Positions 14,101-29,100 of a stretch of DNA of 64,000 nt are shown here, in pieces. Source of the stretch: Balanoglossus misakiensis (lineage: Eukaryota > Hemichordata); contig CM082584.2 of NCBI GenBank assembly GCA_040954595.2, positions 8,494,001 to 8,558,000 of the forward strand, given 5' to 3'. The position numbers and the translations under genes were made by a program. Each line of letters opens with the position of its first letter. Within the stretch, counting starts at the first letter, position 1. The notes beneath the pieces are model-generated. The model saw nothing but the letters and a program-made list of their open reading frames with translations. It was not told the origin of the DNA and ran no database searches.

Positions 14101-17100
14101 GTAGCTAATTACCCACAATATACTTAACAGAACAGTAATTACATGTTATTGGAAGATCAAATGATACCCTTGCATATTAAAGGGACACAGTCGCTCGATA
14201 TCCCTCTTTGCTTTGGGTATTTTAGTTCCTTTTCATGGATTATTCATGTTCTGCTTGCTAAAACATGCTCAATCACAGGTTGACACATCTCACCCATTGT
14301 ATGAATATTACCATCAGTTAATTTTTCAATTTTTTTTGGCCAGGACAAAAAGTGTGTCATACAAACACTCACACATTATGACCATACAGATGTGAGTTGA
14401 ATTGTAACAACTGCTAGCAAGCATATTTCAGTGAGAACAACACAAACAGTCAAAAGAAACTAATTAAAATTACAACAATAACACCAAAAGTGAACGATTT
14501 TTGTTTCATTTTTATTTCTGGATGTAGCCAATGATATTGGATGAAATTACTCTGTACACTATGCATTAATATCAGTCTCGGGCCTATTCCTAGCACTAGA
14601 AAAATTCATGTAATAATACAGTAAGACTACAAACCCCTGCCAACGAATCAATGGGGGGGGGGGGGGGAGATTTCATTTGCAGATGACACAATTCCAGATT
14701 TCAATGATTCAACAAAAAAGAAATGGCGTGAATTCAGACACAGGATTGCTGTCAGTGACACAACCCGATATTTTATTCTGTACTTTTTTTATTACCGAGT
14801 GACTATCTTGAACTCCTGCAGCATAATGATAATGTCTCTATTACAGCACATCAACTTCGATCTAAATTTCTTCACACAGCAAAGAATTTGTCAAGCCGTT
14901 CTATCTGGATGCATTATCTTATATAGACCAGAAATAAACGATGAAATATACGAGGTCTGGTGATCGTATGGTACACGGTTCATCAAATCAGAGGTAGGGG
15001 TGATATAAAATACACTTTACATATCTCCATCAATACAGGCAAGCAGAAGTGAACACTGCCCACCCCTGCTACAACGCTTATGGTTTTGGCCATTGTAACA
15101 ATGGAAGGGCAGAGAGAAAAAAATGAAAATCCTTTTATGAATTGCCTTTGAATAAGAGCCGCGTCTTTCATGTGAAACGGGGTTTATAATTGAAATGGAC
15201 AGGGTCTTCCAAAGCAAATTGATGAATAAGACAGTGTATATAATAACAGATATTCGTGAGATTTTAGCTGGAATTTGCATAGTAGCACTACAATTGTAGG
15301 TCAACACACTGTATAACAGATTAGTATATGCAGTATAAACTGACCCAAATTCATTTTGATTATCACATTAAAAATCTAAAAAATTGTGATGTTAAACGCA
15401 GAAGAGAAAAAGGATACTGAAAATAACATTTTTCATTCTGAGCTGACAATTTTCACAGCAAATTGACATTTATTCACCCGAGGTAATTTGAACCTTTTAT
15501 CTGGTGTCCATGTAAGTCTTCCCTTCAAGGAAAGGCAGAACGCAGTCAATGCATTTTGCTTAAAGGGCCACTCGCCGAAGAGCAGAGGATGAAAATACAC
15601 GAATCCATTCACGTCTAGTAGAAAACCCTCACGGCACTATGACGTTGATTAAAACTGCGAGTGATTCGTGCCAATATGGCTTTTGGAGTTTTTTTACCTC
15701 CCCGTGAAAATAGTGAGTTGTCAATGTAACTTGCGTCATGTCAGGCTTGCTCAAGAAGACAAATGGATGATTTCGACTACATGTTCTCTCCATCACCCCA
15801 CAGCCACAGGAGACAAAAAAACCTGCCAGTGATTTCCTGCTTTGTTGCTCACACTCCAGTATTTACCTTGAAAATAGTACAATGTATACAGATTACATGC
15901 TCTAAGGTACGGTGCACCTATTTCAGGTCTTGTACTGTCCTTGAGGGGTTCACACAAAAAGACCCTTTTATATACAGAGTATTTTTTTTCCACATGCAGG
16001 CGTAATTTTCTGAATAACTATAATTTTCAGATGTGTACGAATTCGCCTGGAACACATCGCAATGTCCCCACAATCTCGAATAATCTGATACTTTTACAAT
16101 AGCCTGAGAAATTTTCCCCGCACAGACAGTTGCAGCGTATAACAAAGTTTTACTCGTATCATAAAATGGACTTTTAAGGGCCAACTCGGCGCAGAGCCAT
16201 AATGGCTCTTTCAAAGAGCTCCCCGCTTTGAAATCATGGAGATCATTACGCACTGTGCCGTGGCTCATATATACGTCACCGCAGCGATGCTCACCCAGTT
16301 GAAATTTGCAGCAAATGCTGTCTCCACTTTGTCATATTACGCAGTCCAGGTCATCCACAATTGAACATTACACAACCTAGATGAAATAACCCCCACTGTA
16401 TTGAACGATGATATGCACATCAATACAAGAACCTAGCAAGAGAGAGCAAGAGAGAGTTCTCAAATGTCCAAATTGGACGCGATATTTTCTGCCGTGGCTT
16501 ACCGTAGGACTGGATGACAGGCATGATTGGCTTCCCAAACTGCTGCGGCCGGAGCTTGATCATCACAACTGCCAGCGCTCTCTCTCCTAATCACACAATT
16601 TCACCCATTACCAAGCTTCAATTTTTTTGTCTCTCTTCAGTTCTCTTCGATTTGCGCGGAAACTACCGTCGGACGAGAGAAACCAGGCCCTGACGTGGTG
16701 GTGATGATGATGAGGCAGGCTGCTTCAATACAGATCTACAGCTGGAAGCTCCGTGTCAATTGGACCCTTTAGACTACCAATCCGGCATCACTTCCCAGGG
16801 GCCCCCTAGCTCGGCGTGAATTCTCATTTGCCAGACCCCAGAAATAACTTTGACAGGGATATGGGCTATTATCTCCGATTTGCATAATACCGTTCCGTCT
16901 GACACATATAGCGCACACAAGGCTCACAGCAAGTTTAATTTTTATTTTAATCAGCACTGCTCCCAAAGCTCTAGTCAGCGCAGTTCTTAAATAAAAGGCA
17001 AAAATTTGATGAAACTATCGTGCAAAGAACATTGTCATACAAGGGAACCATTTTTGAGGGTAGAAGTAGCAAGTATTTATCAAACAAAACAAAAATTACA

Positions 17101-20100
17101 TAAAATGTACCACATCCCACAGTAACAACACTTCAACAGTCAATCACAAATATTGAATACCTTCCAATATTTTACTTTTAAAACAAACTGGGTTACAGCA
17201 ATAAAACTTCAACACCTACTCCCTTTGTATGTTAATATATACTCGACTCCAAACAACGTTACACAATGTAATAACTCTCAGTCCACCAAAAACACCAGTG
17301 GCTGGTTTCCATGTGGACCATCTGGCCAACTGACCCTGGCCTATTAACCTACATGGTGCAGAAACACCATCCAAGGATAGCCCCGGAGTGTGAAGTGAAT
17401 GGAGAGAAGGCCGGGCGTCCACAATAAAATGAACTGGAGGCTATCACTTTTGTACCCTGCTTCTTGCCTCAATGACTTCAGTGCTTGCTGCGAGGTGCAA
17501 TCGTACCCAACACTGTCGCATTTCGAATTCTGATTTCAAGCACAATGTACCGCAGAGACCACGACAGACGTAAATACCTTCACATGATAGCAACATTGTT
17601 ACTTGTGTGTCGCATACCCCTTCGACACATCTCGTTCTACGTGTTGCATTGGAAGGGTGCCATAAGATCTATGCCAATGTAGATGTGTTCTGAGACTACA
17701 TCCAATCTATGTTGTTAAATACAAATATTCCCCTGCACCACATGCCAACCTTTTTTCTCTCCAAAATGTTCCTTCCACCCCCCACCCCCCCTCAGAAACC
17801 AAATGGTTCTCCCCTAATGGACAGGGCTCTTCACCCTGATGGACACCTAAACAGACAAGTGCAGCGAGATCAAACAAACAATGTCTGGTGGGGGGGGGGA
17901 GGGTTGACTTGATTGACAGTGGCAGTGTCATACTCTGGACAATTTCTCAAAGTGAAGTGCTGTGCACCTTCCCTGCCAAACATCTCATCATCCCCGATGA
18001 CTGGCCATGATTAAAGTGCCATTTCTTTCTAAACATTTCCATCTGCGAGTACTACAGCGTTGACAGATAGACGTCAACCGGCGCTGTCTGTTACTCTTTG
18101 TGGAGCGCACCGTTGATTGATGGCTCTGTGGAGATCATCCAGAAACCCAAGCAAGCAATTTCATGGCTGTCAACACAATATCACTGATGAGTTACACTCT
18201 ATTCAAGTTTGCAATTAAAGAGAAAAAAAACCCTTGCAGAAAATCATGACATCACAGGGGTTCACATCAGACGATTCAAGTCAGCTCTGCACAGGTCCAT
18301 GTGGGGTTTGGGAGGCATGCATGCTTACACCATGTTTTCAAGGAAAGCCATTTTTCCATCAAGTTACAACTGCCAATTTAACAAGCACAGAATCTTGCAC
18401 TTTTACTAAATTTACATACTACTCCACGATCTAAAATCATTACAGCCTCTTGAGTTTCAGTACAGTTGCAACCTGAGCAAAATCACCAGAAGATTTTCAT
18501 TGGCATTTTCACTCAAGGTATATTCATTCAGCTGCGAAGATAGCAAGGTGAGAAGAGACTAGCTGTATCCATTGGCCTTTCAAAGCTGCCAACACGTTCA
18601 TTTATCACCACCTACATGGAATGTCAATACCCTGGAAAAGGTGCTTCACCCTGGCTAGGCCATTATTCCACCCTGCTGGTTCTTACACACCCAGCCTAAT
18701 GCAGTCAGATCGCACGGCATTCATTAACATATGCAAATGAAGAAAGTACTTCAAACCATGTAGCCGTTAGAGTGGGCCCCGCTGACGGGTCGCGAAATAG
18801 GCCATTTTTTTACTCGATATTATAGAGCTGTTTTCAGGCGATGTGGATTATTTTAAGACAAAACCGTGGATTCACTTAAAGGTAGGTATACTGGATTGTT
18901 ACTGAATGATTTTTTGGCAACTTCTGTCGAGTAGTTTCTTTGTAATCACGAAATTTCTGACGACTGTGAAAAAACACATAGCGTTGACATCCTCTCGATT
19001 ATTTTTAAGCTGACCGTTACACATGGATTTTACCATGAAATTTCAAACTTTTATCAAAATATAGACATCAAACTCCCTCTCTTTGAGTTTTCATTCACTT
19101 CCAAGCTTTGATAGTGACGATATGACCAGTTCAATTTTGTTTACCTTTCAACCTGTGAGCGCCATTTTGTTTATTTTTCAACCCGTGAGCGCCACTTCTT
19201 CTGCAAAATGGCGGGAGAAGACAGCATGCATGTGTACGTATAGACGCTGGCGCAGGCTTGATCCTGGGTTTTACCAGCTGCGTAGTTTTCCCTCCTCTCT
19301 CGTGCGAAGAAATTTTGATTGCTGATATGTAATCCCGAGTTTTACTAAACCCTAACAATTATTTTATGAAGGTTTGCCCGTCAAGGAAACTCACTTTTTT
19401 TAATTTTATTGTTCTTTCAGATTGATGAAGACTGATTTTTGTGGTGGTGGTGGTGTTGCAGTTGACTGTTTTATTTTACCTGTCTGAGTTGACAATTTAT
19501 TCTGTATTTTGTTGTATTTTTAACTCTTTATCCTGTATTTTGTAGTAGTATTTTGAACACTGTTTAATAAATAAATTACTATTATTATTATTTATCGACC
19601 CAATGCAATGATGACAAATCGCTCGCCTTCAGACACAAATGTTGTATTTATTGCATATATCATCGGCGAATAAAGGGAAGTGGTTTCGAAGTTACACTTG
19701 GCATTTTCGAAAAGTCTACTTATATCCCACGATGCGGAGAAAAAAATATATACAAAATACGTCAGCTGAGCTCCTCACGTGCGGTAAACCTGGCATTCTG
19801 TGCATGGGTAATCAAATATTTGTTTGTAGCCCAATGTAGGCGAACGGCGTGGAGCACCCGGGCGCGGCACTCGTGCGATTGATCGATGTTGTGTCGAAAT
19901 CAGGCCAGTAATTAAGTTAAAACTTGGCTGATATGTTACCTTAGAGTGTTATACACTATCCAGTAACTTTTACTTGACAAGTGTCTTTTAGAAACTGTTT
20001 TCCCCACGATAAACGTGTCGTTTCACGAGCAATGCAACACTTCCGTATTTACAAGCCTGACATGGAGAGGTCAACGTAGGGCCTATACTTCCGGGTCATA

Positions 20101-23100
20101 TCGTCGAACTACATCGATTATTTTTAAGCTGACCGTTACACAAGCATTTCGAGTTAATTTCTTTTCACGGATGTTGGGACCGATATTAGACCTATCTGTC
20201 ACGAAAACTTGGTTAACTTCCGAGGTCGTCTTCAAATGATTTTTGGCACGTTTGTGGACGTCTCTTCCGAGGTCACCAACATACCACCGAAAACACGCTA
20301 AAAACTACTACTATTACCGACAGATTCTCATAAAATTTACGTCTGCAGTGCAAAATAGGAATCACTTTCGAAATTTATCGAGCTAGCATGGTATTTTATT
20401 GTACCACGGAGTGTAAAAATCAAGTTGAAAATCACCTTGAAAACTGGCCTATTGCCGTCTGTTTGAAAATTAACGGTCGCTGGCTTGACGAACTTTCATA
20501 TGCAAATGAGCACCGTGCGATCTGACTGAATGAATGCACGGCAGTCAAGGTCAGACATTGGCAGTTGCAAGGTCGCCGAAATTAAGAATGAGATCATTGA
20601 TTGTGAAGTTTATCAACCCTACTTATGTAAATTCTCCCGAGTGTGATCAATACCGAAAAAAGGTCATTTCTATCAGTTTTTTATTCCAGGTACTTACGAC
20701 TACCACTTCATCTGGGTGGTCACAGTTCCGCAGATTGACTCAAGAGTTTCTCGACGTGATTTGCATACCATCACAGTTTGAAACAGATTCGCAGTTTCAC
20801 CGTGGCAACCACGCATTTACTGAGAGTGAAAATCCCTATGTATTTTAGTGCCACAGACTGAATGCTCCACTTCTCTCAGCCAAATGAGCCAAGGCAACTA
20901 CACAGTTGAACACCTAACTTCACTTCAACATGCACATAGACTTTGAATTCTGAAAGTCACACAAACTTCCAAGAAATCCCTCCAAGTATTTGCCCTTCTC
21001 CAGACTGTCTCTAACGTCTCTATAGAGACACGTTTGGCTCCTCCTAGCCTACATCATACTTGGCAACTACAAATGCATACATGTAAGATGGGAAAGCAAG
21101 TATTGCGGCCACAAGAGGGCCAGCTGGTCTTACTAAGTTTAAGCCCCTGGATTAGTGTCACTGTGAAACAAAACAAGCTGCCCAAGTTTGCACTACCTAC
21201 AGCTGTATAAATGTACACGCATGTAGGATTCAAGAAAATAATGCTAAGATATGTTAATACTTTGCATATGCACTTTTAATATTAATTTATAATTAATCTT
21301 CCGAGAGTTAATATTATAATTTTCTTGAACTTCTGCCTGGAAGAATACCCAACGGCTGTCAATTTCAGGTATAAGCTACACTCATCAATGTATTTTTTAT
21401 TTCTTTATCAGCATGATTACATTTCTTGCGTGCATGCAGGATTGATTAGATTGATATCTGCTGGGCTTGCAAAGCAGCGACAAATCTCAAGGTCGAGTTC
21501 GGCGCGTTTCATTAGTTGCAGTGGGTAGTCTCAAGTTCTAACTGCGATGAAGACAAGGGGTGTGTGGAGGTGGAAGTGGGTGGGGGGTAACATCGTCAAG
21601 TCTTCAAAGAATCAGCGCAACTGAAGCCATCCCTGGTCATTTCTACCAACCGCAGAGGAAGTCGACGAACTCATTAAAACCCGGCGAAATGAAACCACAT
21701 TCTAAGTTTGACGGGCAATGATGACTATCCACAGAATACTCATCAGGCTCAGTTCGATGCCTGCAGTTGCCATAGCAACCTTCCAGCAGACTTGACCTTG
21801 GTAAAGCAAAAAAAAAAATTTAAGCATTGTATAATGAAAATAATTTTTTTAGTTATAACAAAGCGTCAATGCAGACACAGATTGGCATATTATAACATCT
21901 GCCAGGGCTCAGTACAAGTACAATGCATGTCACAGCAGTGACTGACTCATCCAAGGTTATTGAACTGTAGTGCGATTACCCTATTCACATGACTGGAGGG
22001 AACACTACCTTGAAATATGTGTAAAAATTTACATCTAGCACACCTAAGGAGATACATTCCAATTTTCCCGGGGCTAGCCTGCTGTTCCTAATGTGTCAGC
22101 GTGGCTTGCAAAGTGTTATTACAATCATTTGGGAATGATGACATCAATGCGTTATTTAAACTGTTCCTTTGTCTGAGTGTGCTAATGTTCATCCAACTTG
22201 CTGCTGGGGGCTGCATTGTTAGTGATCAGTGATGTGGTCGGGCATGTGTACATGAGTGTCTGTGTGTCTATGCTTCCATTTGTGTGTACTTTACGTGCAT
22301 TCATGCATGTATACATAGCAAGATAATGGTACCTAAAAACTACAAAAAACATGGATATTAAAGTATCAACACATTGCGGTCAATAACCCTTTCCAACACA
22401 CCTAGGGATTAATTTGAGTTTATTAATGACAGGAAGGCAGGTGTTGCAAAAGTACTATGGCCTGCTGAGGGCATTGCCCAGCCCAGTCATTTGAACATAT
22501 CTGACACTATTGTACATGTACACCTGGATGTAGAATTGCATTAGGAAGTTGTTAATTATTTACATCACATTTACAAGACAGCTTGGTGCTCGCTGATCAA
22601 GATAACATAAGAAATGATTTCTGACACCTCGTTTTTTCTATAGGCGCTGTAATTAATAGTTGGTACAGCAGTGTATCCATTACCAGGTTCAGACAGGGAA
22701 AAAATTGAGACACTATTTGCCTATGGTAAACACAGAGCATTAATCCTTTGAGTTGCGTTGTGTTCAAACACAGAATCTGTACACCTCATCTCAAGAGGGC
22801 GCTAATCAACGTGGTGTACAGTAAAACTGGGAGGAAGAAAAATATCATTTATTTATATTTAACCTGTGGGTATGGCACCTGCTACACTCACAAGTCATTT
22901 AAATTACGTACGACCACTGGACATACTTTGACCAAGTTGGATACCAAATTGCACAGCTAAAGAGTACGTTGCCTTGAATAAAATCTAAAATTAAAAAATA
23001 CAAAAGAGTAAACATATTGATAGAGAGAGAACGATGTATATGAGTTATTAGATAGTTTGTAAACTGGTTCAATTTATTTCTGGGGCAATAAACATTGAAA

Positions 23101-26100
23101 CAAAGAAACAACTGTTGCTGGCATGGGGATATTTTTATCACTGATGCCATTTCAACCTGCTCACCGCACGCACGTGTACAAAATTCTCTACCAGGAAGTA
23201 AATATTCCACCCCAAGTTCCCTTATAGAGACATTTATTTTAGAGGGACATATGTTGTGCACAGCTGACTTTGTTTTTCTTTTAACTGTTCTGCTGATGTT
23301 GTTTGGGTTTTATTTTGTTTGAACACTAACGGCTGAACGATAAAAAGTTGGACAAATCCAGGTATTCCATCGCGCAGGCAAATCTAAGAAGAAAGATCGG
23401 TCCTGCGTCGTTTGCGTTTTTATTTCAACCAGACCTTGTTTGGCAGAATAACACGTTAATTTGAACAGGATGCGGTGCATCCACATGGCTTCATACAAAC
23501 AGTGGTTTTAAGCCCCACAGCACTCGACAAAGCCAACAAAAACGCTCAACATTCCTGGTCCTGACGTCACGCCAGAAAGATGATACCTGGAAAGTTCACA
23601 CAAATGTCCGACTGAAAGGCAGCCCGGTACTTATCCGAGCTTAAAAGCAACAGGAAACGACTTCAATGGGTCCCACTCTGCTAAAATAACTCATTGCCAT
23701 GGAAATATAAAAGACTGCAAAGGGAGGAGGTTCCCTTTCAACAGGATCTATACAGACGCTAGGTACATGTACTATGTTGCACACCTCAAAATCTTACAAT
23801 TTAACACCTGATGAAGCTACGTTTCAACTTCTCTCGTTTCATTTCACACTCATCCATGTTTTGAAACGGATAAAAATTACCCCCATGCAAATTTTACTTG
23901 GCAAGACATTTTATACCAGTATTCAAAGGAATGGGTTTTACGTTATGTAAACATTACATTCGCATGATCCTGATGATGCAACTGGTTGATTCAAATACGT
24001 ACACATGTCACACATGCAGCCTATACAACAAGATACACCAGTACCTTTGTTGAAACACCTCAACATTCAAAATTTCCCCAGTTGTTTACATCACCATGTA
24101 TCTGTCGAACACCGCCCTTTTCTATATAAATGATTTACAACAAACGAGTGAATGCCGGCATCGTTTTTTTCTGGAAATATGGAAACACAGCTGTCACATG
24201 AGTTGGTAATAGCTAATTTTGGAACAACACACTACTAAGCATCCAGAAGGTCCTTTGTTGTAAGCATGTTAACCACCAGCTTTTCACATTTGCATGGATT
24301 ACAACCCGTCTTAATTGAAATGTCCACTTTGTCTACTGATGACAAAACGATCCAGAAAAGACATGTTGGAAGAAGGCCCCCGAGGGCACTGATGTCATTC
24401 ATCAAATAGTCCTGCTGTTTTGTTTTGCTGTGCTGTGCTGTGTTGTGTTGTGTAGTGCTGTGATGTGCTGTTGTGCTGTGTTGTGATGTGCTGTTGTGTT
24501 GTGCTGTGATGTGATGTGATGTGCTGTTGTGCATTGTTGTGTTGTCCAACGTGCTTGCGTACATGATGAAACTGTGAATAATCGTATAATATGTACTAAA
24601 TACAAGGTTTAGTTAAACACGGATATTGTTTATCAGAGAGTCATGAAGCTTTGGGTATTACAGCTGATGTGACTGCCGAAAATAGCTGATAACAGGTTGT
24701 TCAGTGTTGGCCAACCAGCAGTGGCCGCATCAATCTTGATCAATGATGCAATCTAATTGGTGACTGGGTAAATATGGCAGTAGCATTATGGTATAGCTTT
24801 GTCAATTTTGGAAACGACTAGGCCCGATTTCAACTACTCAACATTCTGACTACAGCCCTACTGCAAACAGTCAACCGACAATGAGAAGTATACACGTATC
24901 TTTCTGTCCAGTATTGACAGGGCTCCGAAACCCATTTTATTTTTGTGTAACAATTATGCAAATGCACGCAAGACAAAACAGCCAGCAATAAAACACAATA
25001 TTTTGTAACTACCCTGGTTGAGTTCATTTCTTGGACTCGTTCCAAATGGTTTTCCGCGCGACCCATATTGAATCTGTCAACAACATGACCCACCAAGAAA
25101 GCACAATTATTTTATTTCAATAATTATTAATGAAAACTGCCGGGAATTTTGGGAAGTTGAACGAAATGACCACACGAAATTACATGTAGAATTAACAGCA
25201 TTAAGTTTCAAATCCACTTTTCAATATTTTGATCCGCACACCAACGACAATAGCTTGCTATGCTGAAATACTAATGTTTAGCTTCCCAAACAGCAAAATA
25301 TGTTGAACACTTCTCACTGGAATATTACAATCTTCTACACACACAGTAAACAGTGCAAATTACATACTATTCAGTGATAGCTTTTGGTGAAACTGTAAGA
25401 AAAGATATAGCAGATCTGCAAAGCTGTACAATTATGCAGATCAATAAAATCAAAATTGTACGCAAGTCCCACAATGCAGGAGGAAGAATATCAATAGTTC
25501 AGCTAGAAAAGAGCCGACAGAAATGACTGTGGTCGATGCAAAGACACTTCGTGTTCTCCTGTTATTTCCAAGTTCTGCATGCCATGCATTCCTGTTTTCT
25601 CTGTTAATCAGGCATGTCAACACATCCATGCCAAGATTTTTCACAAACTTTCACGGCCTGGAAGTGATTCACAGACCATTTTAAACTTTCAATTACATGT
25701 ACTTTCTTTTAACATACAGGTAATGATTCATACTGTATTATTGTTGATGGTTGTGGGAAACAGGCAATCGTTTGGGAGGTGGTGGGTTATTACAAAACTG
25801 ATCAACAGTCTGATGCGCTCGGGTATGAAAGCAATCTAGCGTACCAGTATTAAGCAACCACGGACCTGCTTCGTCACTTAACAAACTCTAAACATAGGAG
25901 TGGATGTCACATTGTGAAAAGTGTTACAATTATAGCCTAGGCATCCAGGTCTGTCGTCGATTCGTGCTGGTAGTGGCACTCCTCATTACAAAACTGCCCT
26001 CCTTCCAGGACCTAGTATTACAAGAGAGACAACAGGTCTATGCCTGCCTTTTATGCAACAAGAGCATACATTGTAACGTGTATCCAACAGTGAGACATGT

Positions 26101-29100
26101 GCTTAATACATAATATGCAGACAATGGACTCGTTTTCTGCTGGTACACGTATTAATATACAAAACATAATGCATTCGGAATAGGATGTACATGTACACGT
26201 GTTAACAGAACGGATCTAAAGCCAGTTTCCAATGAGTTAACCTACATTGTACATATAGCGTGGACACAACTTCTTACAAGCATCAGTGACCTCTGACCTC
26301 TGCATCAGTGGCCTCTGACCTCTCCACCATACACCGCATGCAGTGTGAGAGGTCAACATCCTGCAGGGGTTTTCACTTGCAACCCTAAAACAACCCTAAA
26401 ACCTGGTCACAGTTCTGCCAAATATGCGTGCTGACATTCACGGTGGAGGCTAAATATTATAGTCATTACAATCACCGACATTCGTGACAATGTCATCTGG
26501 GTCATGCAGGGATGACTTCTTTAAATTGTTTGTGACGTGAAAACGGCCATATCGTATTTCAATACACAGAGCCAGCGAACCTGGCTGCCCCAGTTCAAAC
26601 TACTGAGTAAAATGCCTGCTCCATGTAACAGCAGAGGTCAAAGTTCAACCGATTCATTTGCTTGAAGCAAAGGATCTAAAAAGGCTTTTCATTGTACAAT
26701 TCCTTGACTAACATACATTGTACAACATCTTACTCCAAGCATTCAAGCTGAGCATATCTGTCAATACTGACACAATGAAAATGTATGGTGTTTTTGCAAG
26801 TGTTCTACTTTCCCTGGACCAAAATACAAACTTACAAGTCATAACTTAGACAGCTACATGTACTGTCTACTTTCAGGAATTCACAAATGTCGCATTTTCA
26901 AGTCAAACATGTACCAGTCCATTTGGATGGCGGCCAATACTTTAACAGAAGTACACAGAATACAGACTGAAGCAGTCCGTGAGATAACAGTTGCTATATA
27001 TAGGTTTGGGTAACTTCTATATCGGCATTACATAAATGGAAATTGGGTGCAGAAAGTACGTGAAATCTTGCTAATGGTTTGAGGGAACAGCAAGTGTACA
27101 TATACATGTAGAAATAGTCGGTCACCAGTCAAAACACCCTCCCAAACATTTATTTTACACACACTCACAAGGAGTACCACATCATGTAGGTTGCATTTCT
27201 GGGACAGACACCGAGAGGCAGAATGGAAACGAGTTCGCACAAATCTTGTCACAACCGAAATGACCCATCCCGCTGCTGCCAGTTTGAAAATGTCGGCCAC
27301 CTGTACAGGAACCCTAGGCTTTATCAAGGGTCAGCATCTCAGTACATGTAATTCACAGGGGACAACTTCCTGGTGATATCAGTGTGTGTTTACCCCAGGT
27401 CAGTCTGTCATTTACCGATACCCCCAGACGTTGCTTGTCACAAATGATTAACCACTGGGACACTCTGGTTCATAGGGAACTGGATCAAAAGACAGACCAG
27501 TCTAGTGTTGGTTGGATACCCCTTCCAAGGCCAGAGTCTCTCTCACAAGCTCCCACCTCATCAATCATCCACCGACTTGTATGGAGACCAGTGGTCAGCT
27601 GACTGGTCATTCCAATTCTGTAGCTATCCCACAGCCATTACAGCTCACTAAAATTACAATGACGTGAAGTGTCATAAAAAAATTCCTGCACTGAAAAACA
27701 GAATTCACTCGACATCATGTGACTCTGAGGGAATATTTAAAAGAGACTGTGAGAAATATCATGACTTTACTCAAACACTCATCAAATCTGTAGACCAGGT
27801 AACAGGCGATTCCAAAGATCATCATCAGCAAATATTTGTTGAACAGGGAACTGTCAACAGTAAATGGCAGACAGTCTATTTACAACTACACACTGAAATG
27901 CTTGTTACTTCACAAATGTCAACATATCAAAATCTGGTAGTGCATACCTGCAAGTGAGAAGTTGACCAAAAAAAAATCAAATAAAGTGACTGCCAGTTAA
28001 GTTAACATGTAATGATGTCGACTAGGCTCAGGCTGGCAAATTAACAGACAGGCACAGTACATGATGACATGTATGAAAGTTTAAATATACACTGAAACCT
28101 GTCTATACAGGATACTGTCAGGAGCAGAAAAGATCTCCTTAATTAGTTAAACAGAGGTGTGCTAAATGGACAGGAAACGTATTTTTCAAATAATGATTTT
28201 TGTTGTGACAAACCTTATTTTGTCCCAATGTTGAGAAGTTTCTGGCTCCCAATTAGAAAGATGTCTGGGGGGGGGGGGGGGAGTCTTAGAAAACACACAA
28301 CAGGAGTGTTGAAGAGGTTTCCAGGCAGATATTGTCAGACAGGAAACAGTTTCAACAGAGAGACAGGGGCCGTTACTGAGGATAACAGCTTGTTCTGTGG
28401 TCAGACCAGTAAAACAGCAGATTGTGTGAAACATAGCCCCAAGACAGACAAAGCACCAGGATGTTCACACAATAAGGTGAATGCAATTTGCCCAAGGCAT
28501 TGTGCACATCTCAATATAGAAGGCTCTTTTGACACTGGTTGGATGGCCAGACACATAAGCATAGCAGTCCACATGAAAGCCTTTAGGTGTACACTGAACT
28601 TTATCACACATATATGGCTAGCTTCACAGAGTCATGTAACAGTACAGAAATCAAGTTATTCCGGTCATATGTGTATGTGTATAAGAACTATAACATCATA
28701 ATTCAGGAGTCTTTGGCACTGGTATGTGGCTGTAGTTATCCAAATCACAGGAAAATTTAAACATAATTGTCATATGGTAACCATATTACAAGAGAATTTC
28801 ATAATGAATTCAATTCAAATACTTGTTTCTGCCAGAAAAAGTTTTCACAATAAAAACTGAGTGACCTCTAACACTTGATTTAGTGCGCAATTGGTTATAG
28901 TATCTTGTAACTTTGCCACCATAACCTACAATACGTACAGCTGGGGGGGGGTCGGTGTTTCACGATCTGCAAAACCAGTTTGCACATGATAATCTGAAAT
29001 TCTCACCAGATTTTAGGCTGACTTAACAATGGAAAACATGGATTTACACCAAAGTTTGCAATTCAAAGAATCAAAGGGTCAAAAATGTTGAAAACGAGTT

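Larger units (their letters stand above)
5187..16502. other. Intron of the p85-like gene, 11 kb
   Basis: AT-rich sequence with only short, unsupported reading frames. Recognisable contents are a GC-richer open stretch at about 5370-5700 of unknown meaning, an RFX X-box at 8731, an inverted-repeat MITE at 8986-9422, and a 17-base G run near 14656. No gene or RNA was recognised. Confidence 0.6.

Noticed and set aside
15918-16268. 116-codon minus-strand frame
   Set aside because: No supporting splice sites in the right phase, no domain, AT-rich; the CRE-like TGACGTATATATGA nearby is not enough to call a promoter.
24235-24605. His/Thr/Ser/Gln-rich frames on the minus strand
   Set aside because: Products of translating the TGTGCTG minisatellite.
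28159-28701. 180-codon open frame on the plus strand
   Set aside because: Starts in low-complexity sequence, includes a poly-G-encoded Gly run, has no domain or splice context, and shows repeat-like phrases (ACAGGAAAC). Treated as chance or an old repeat.
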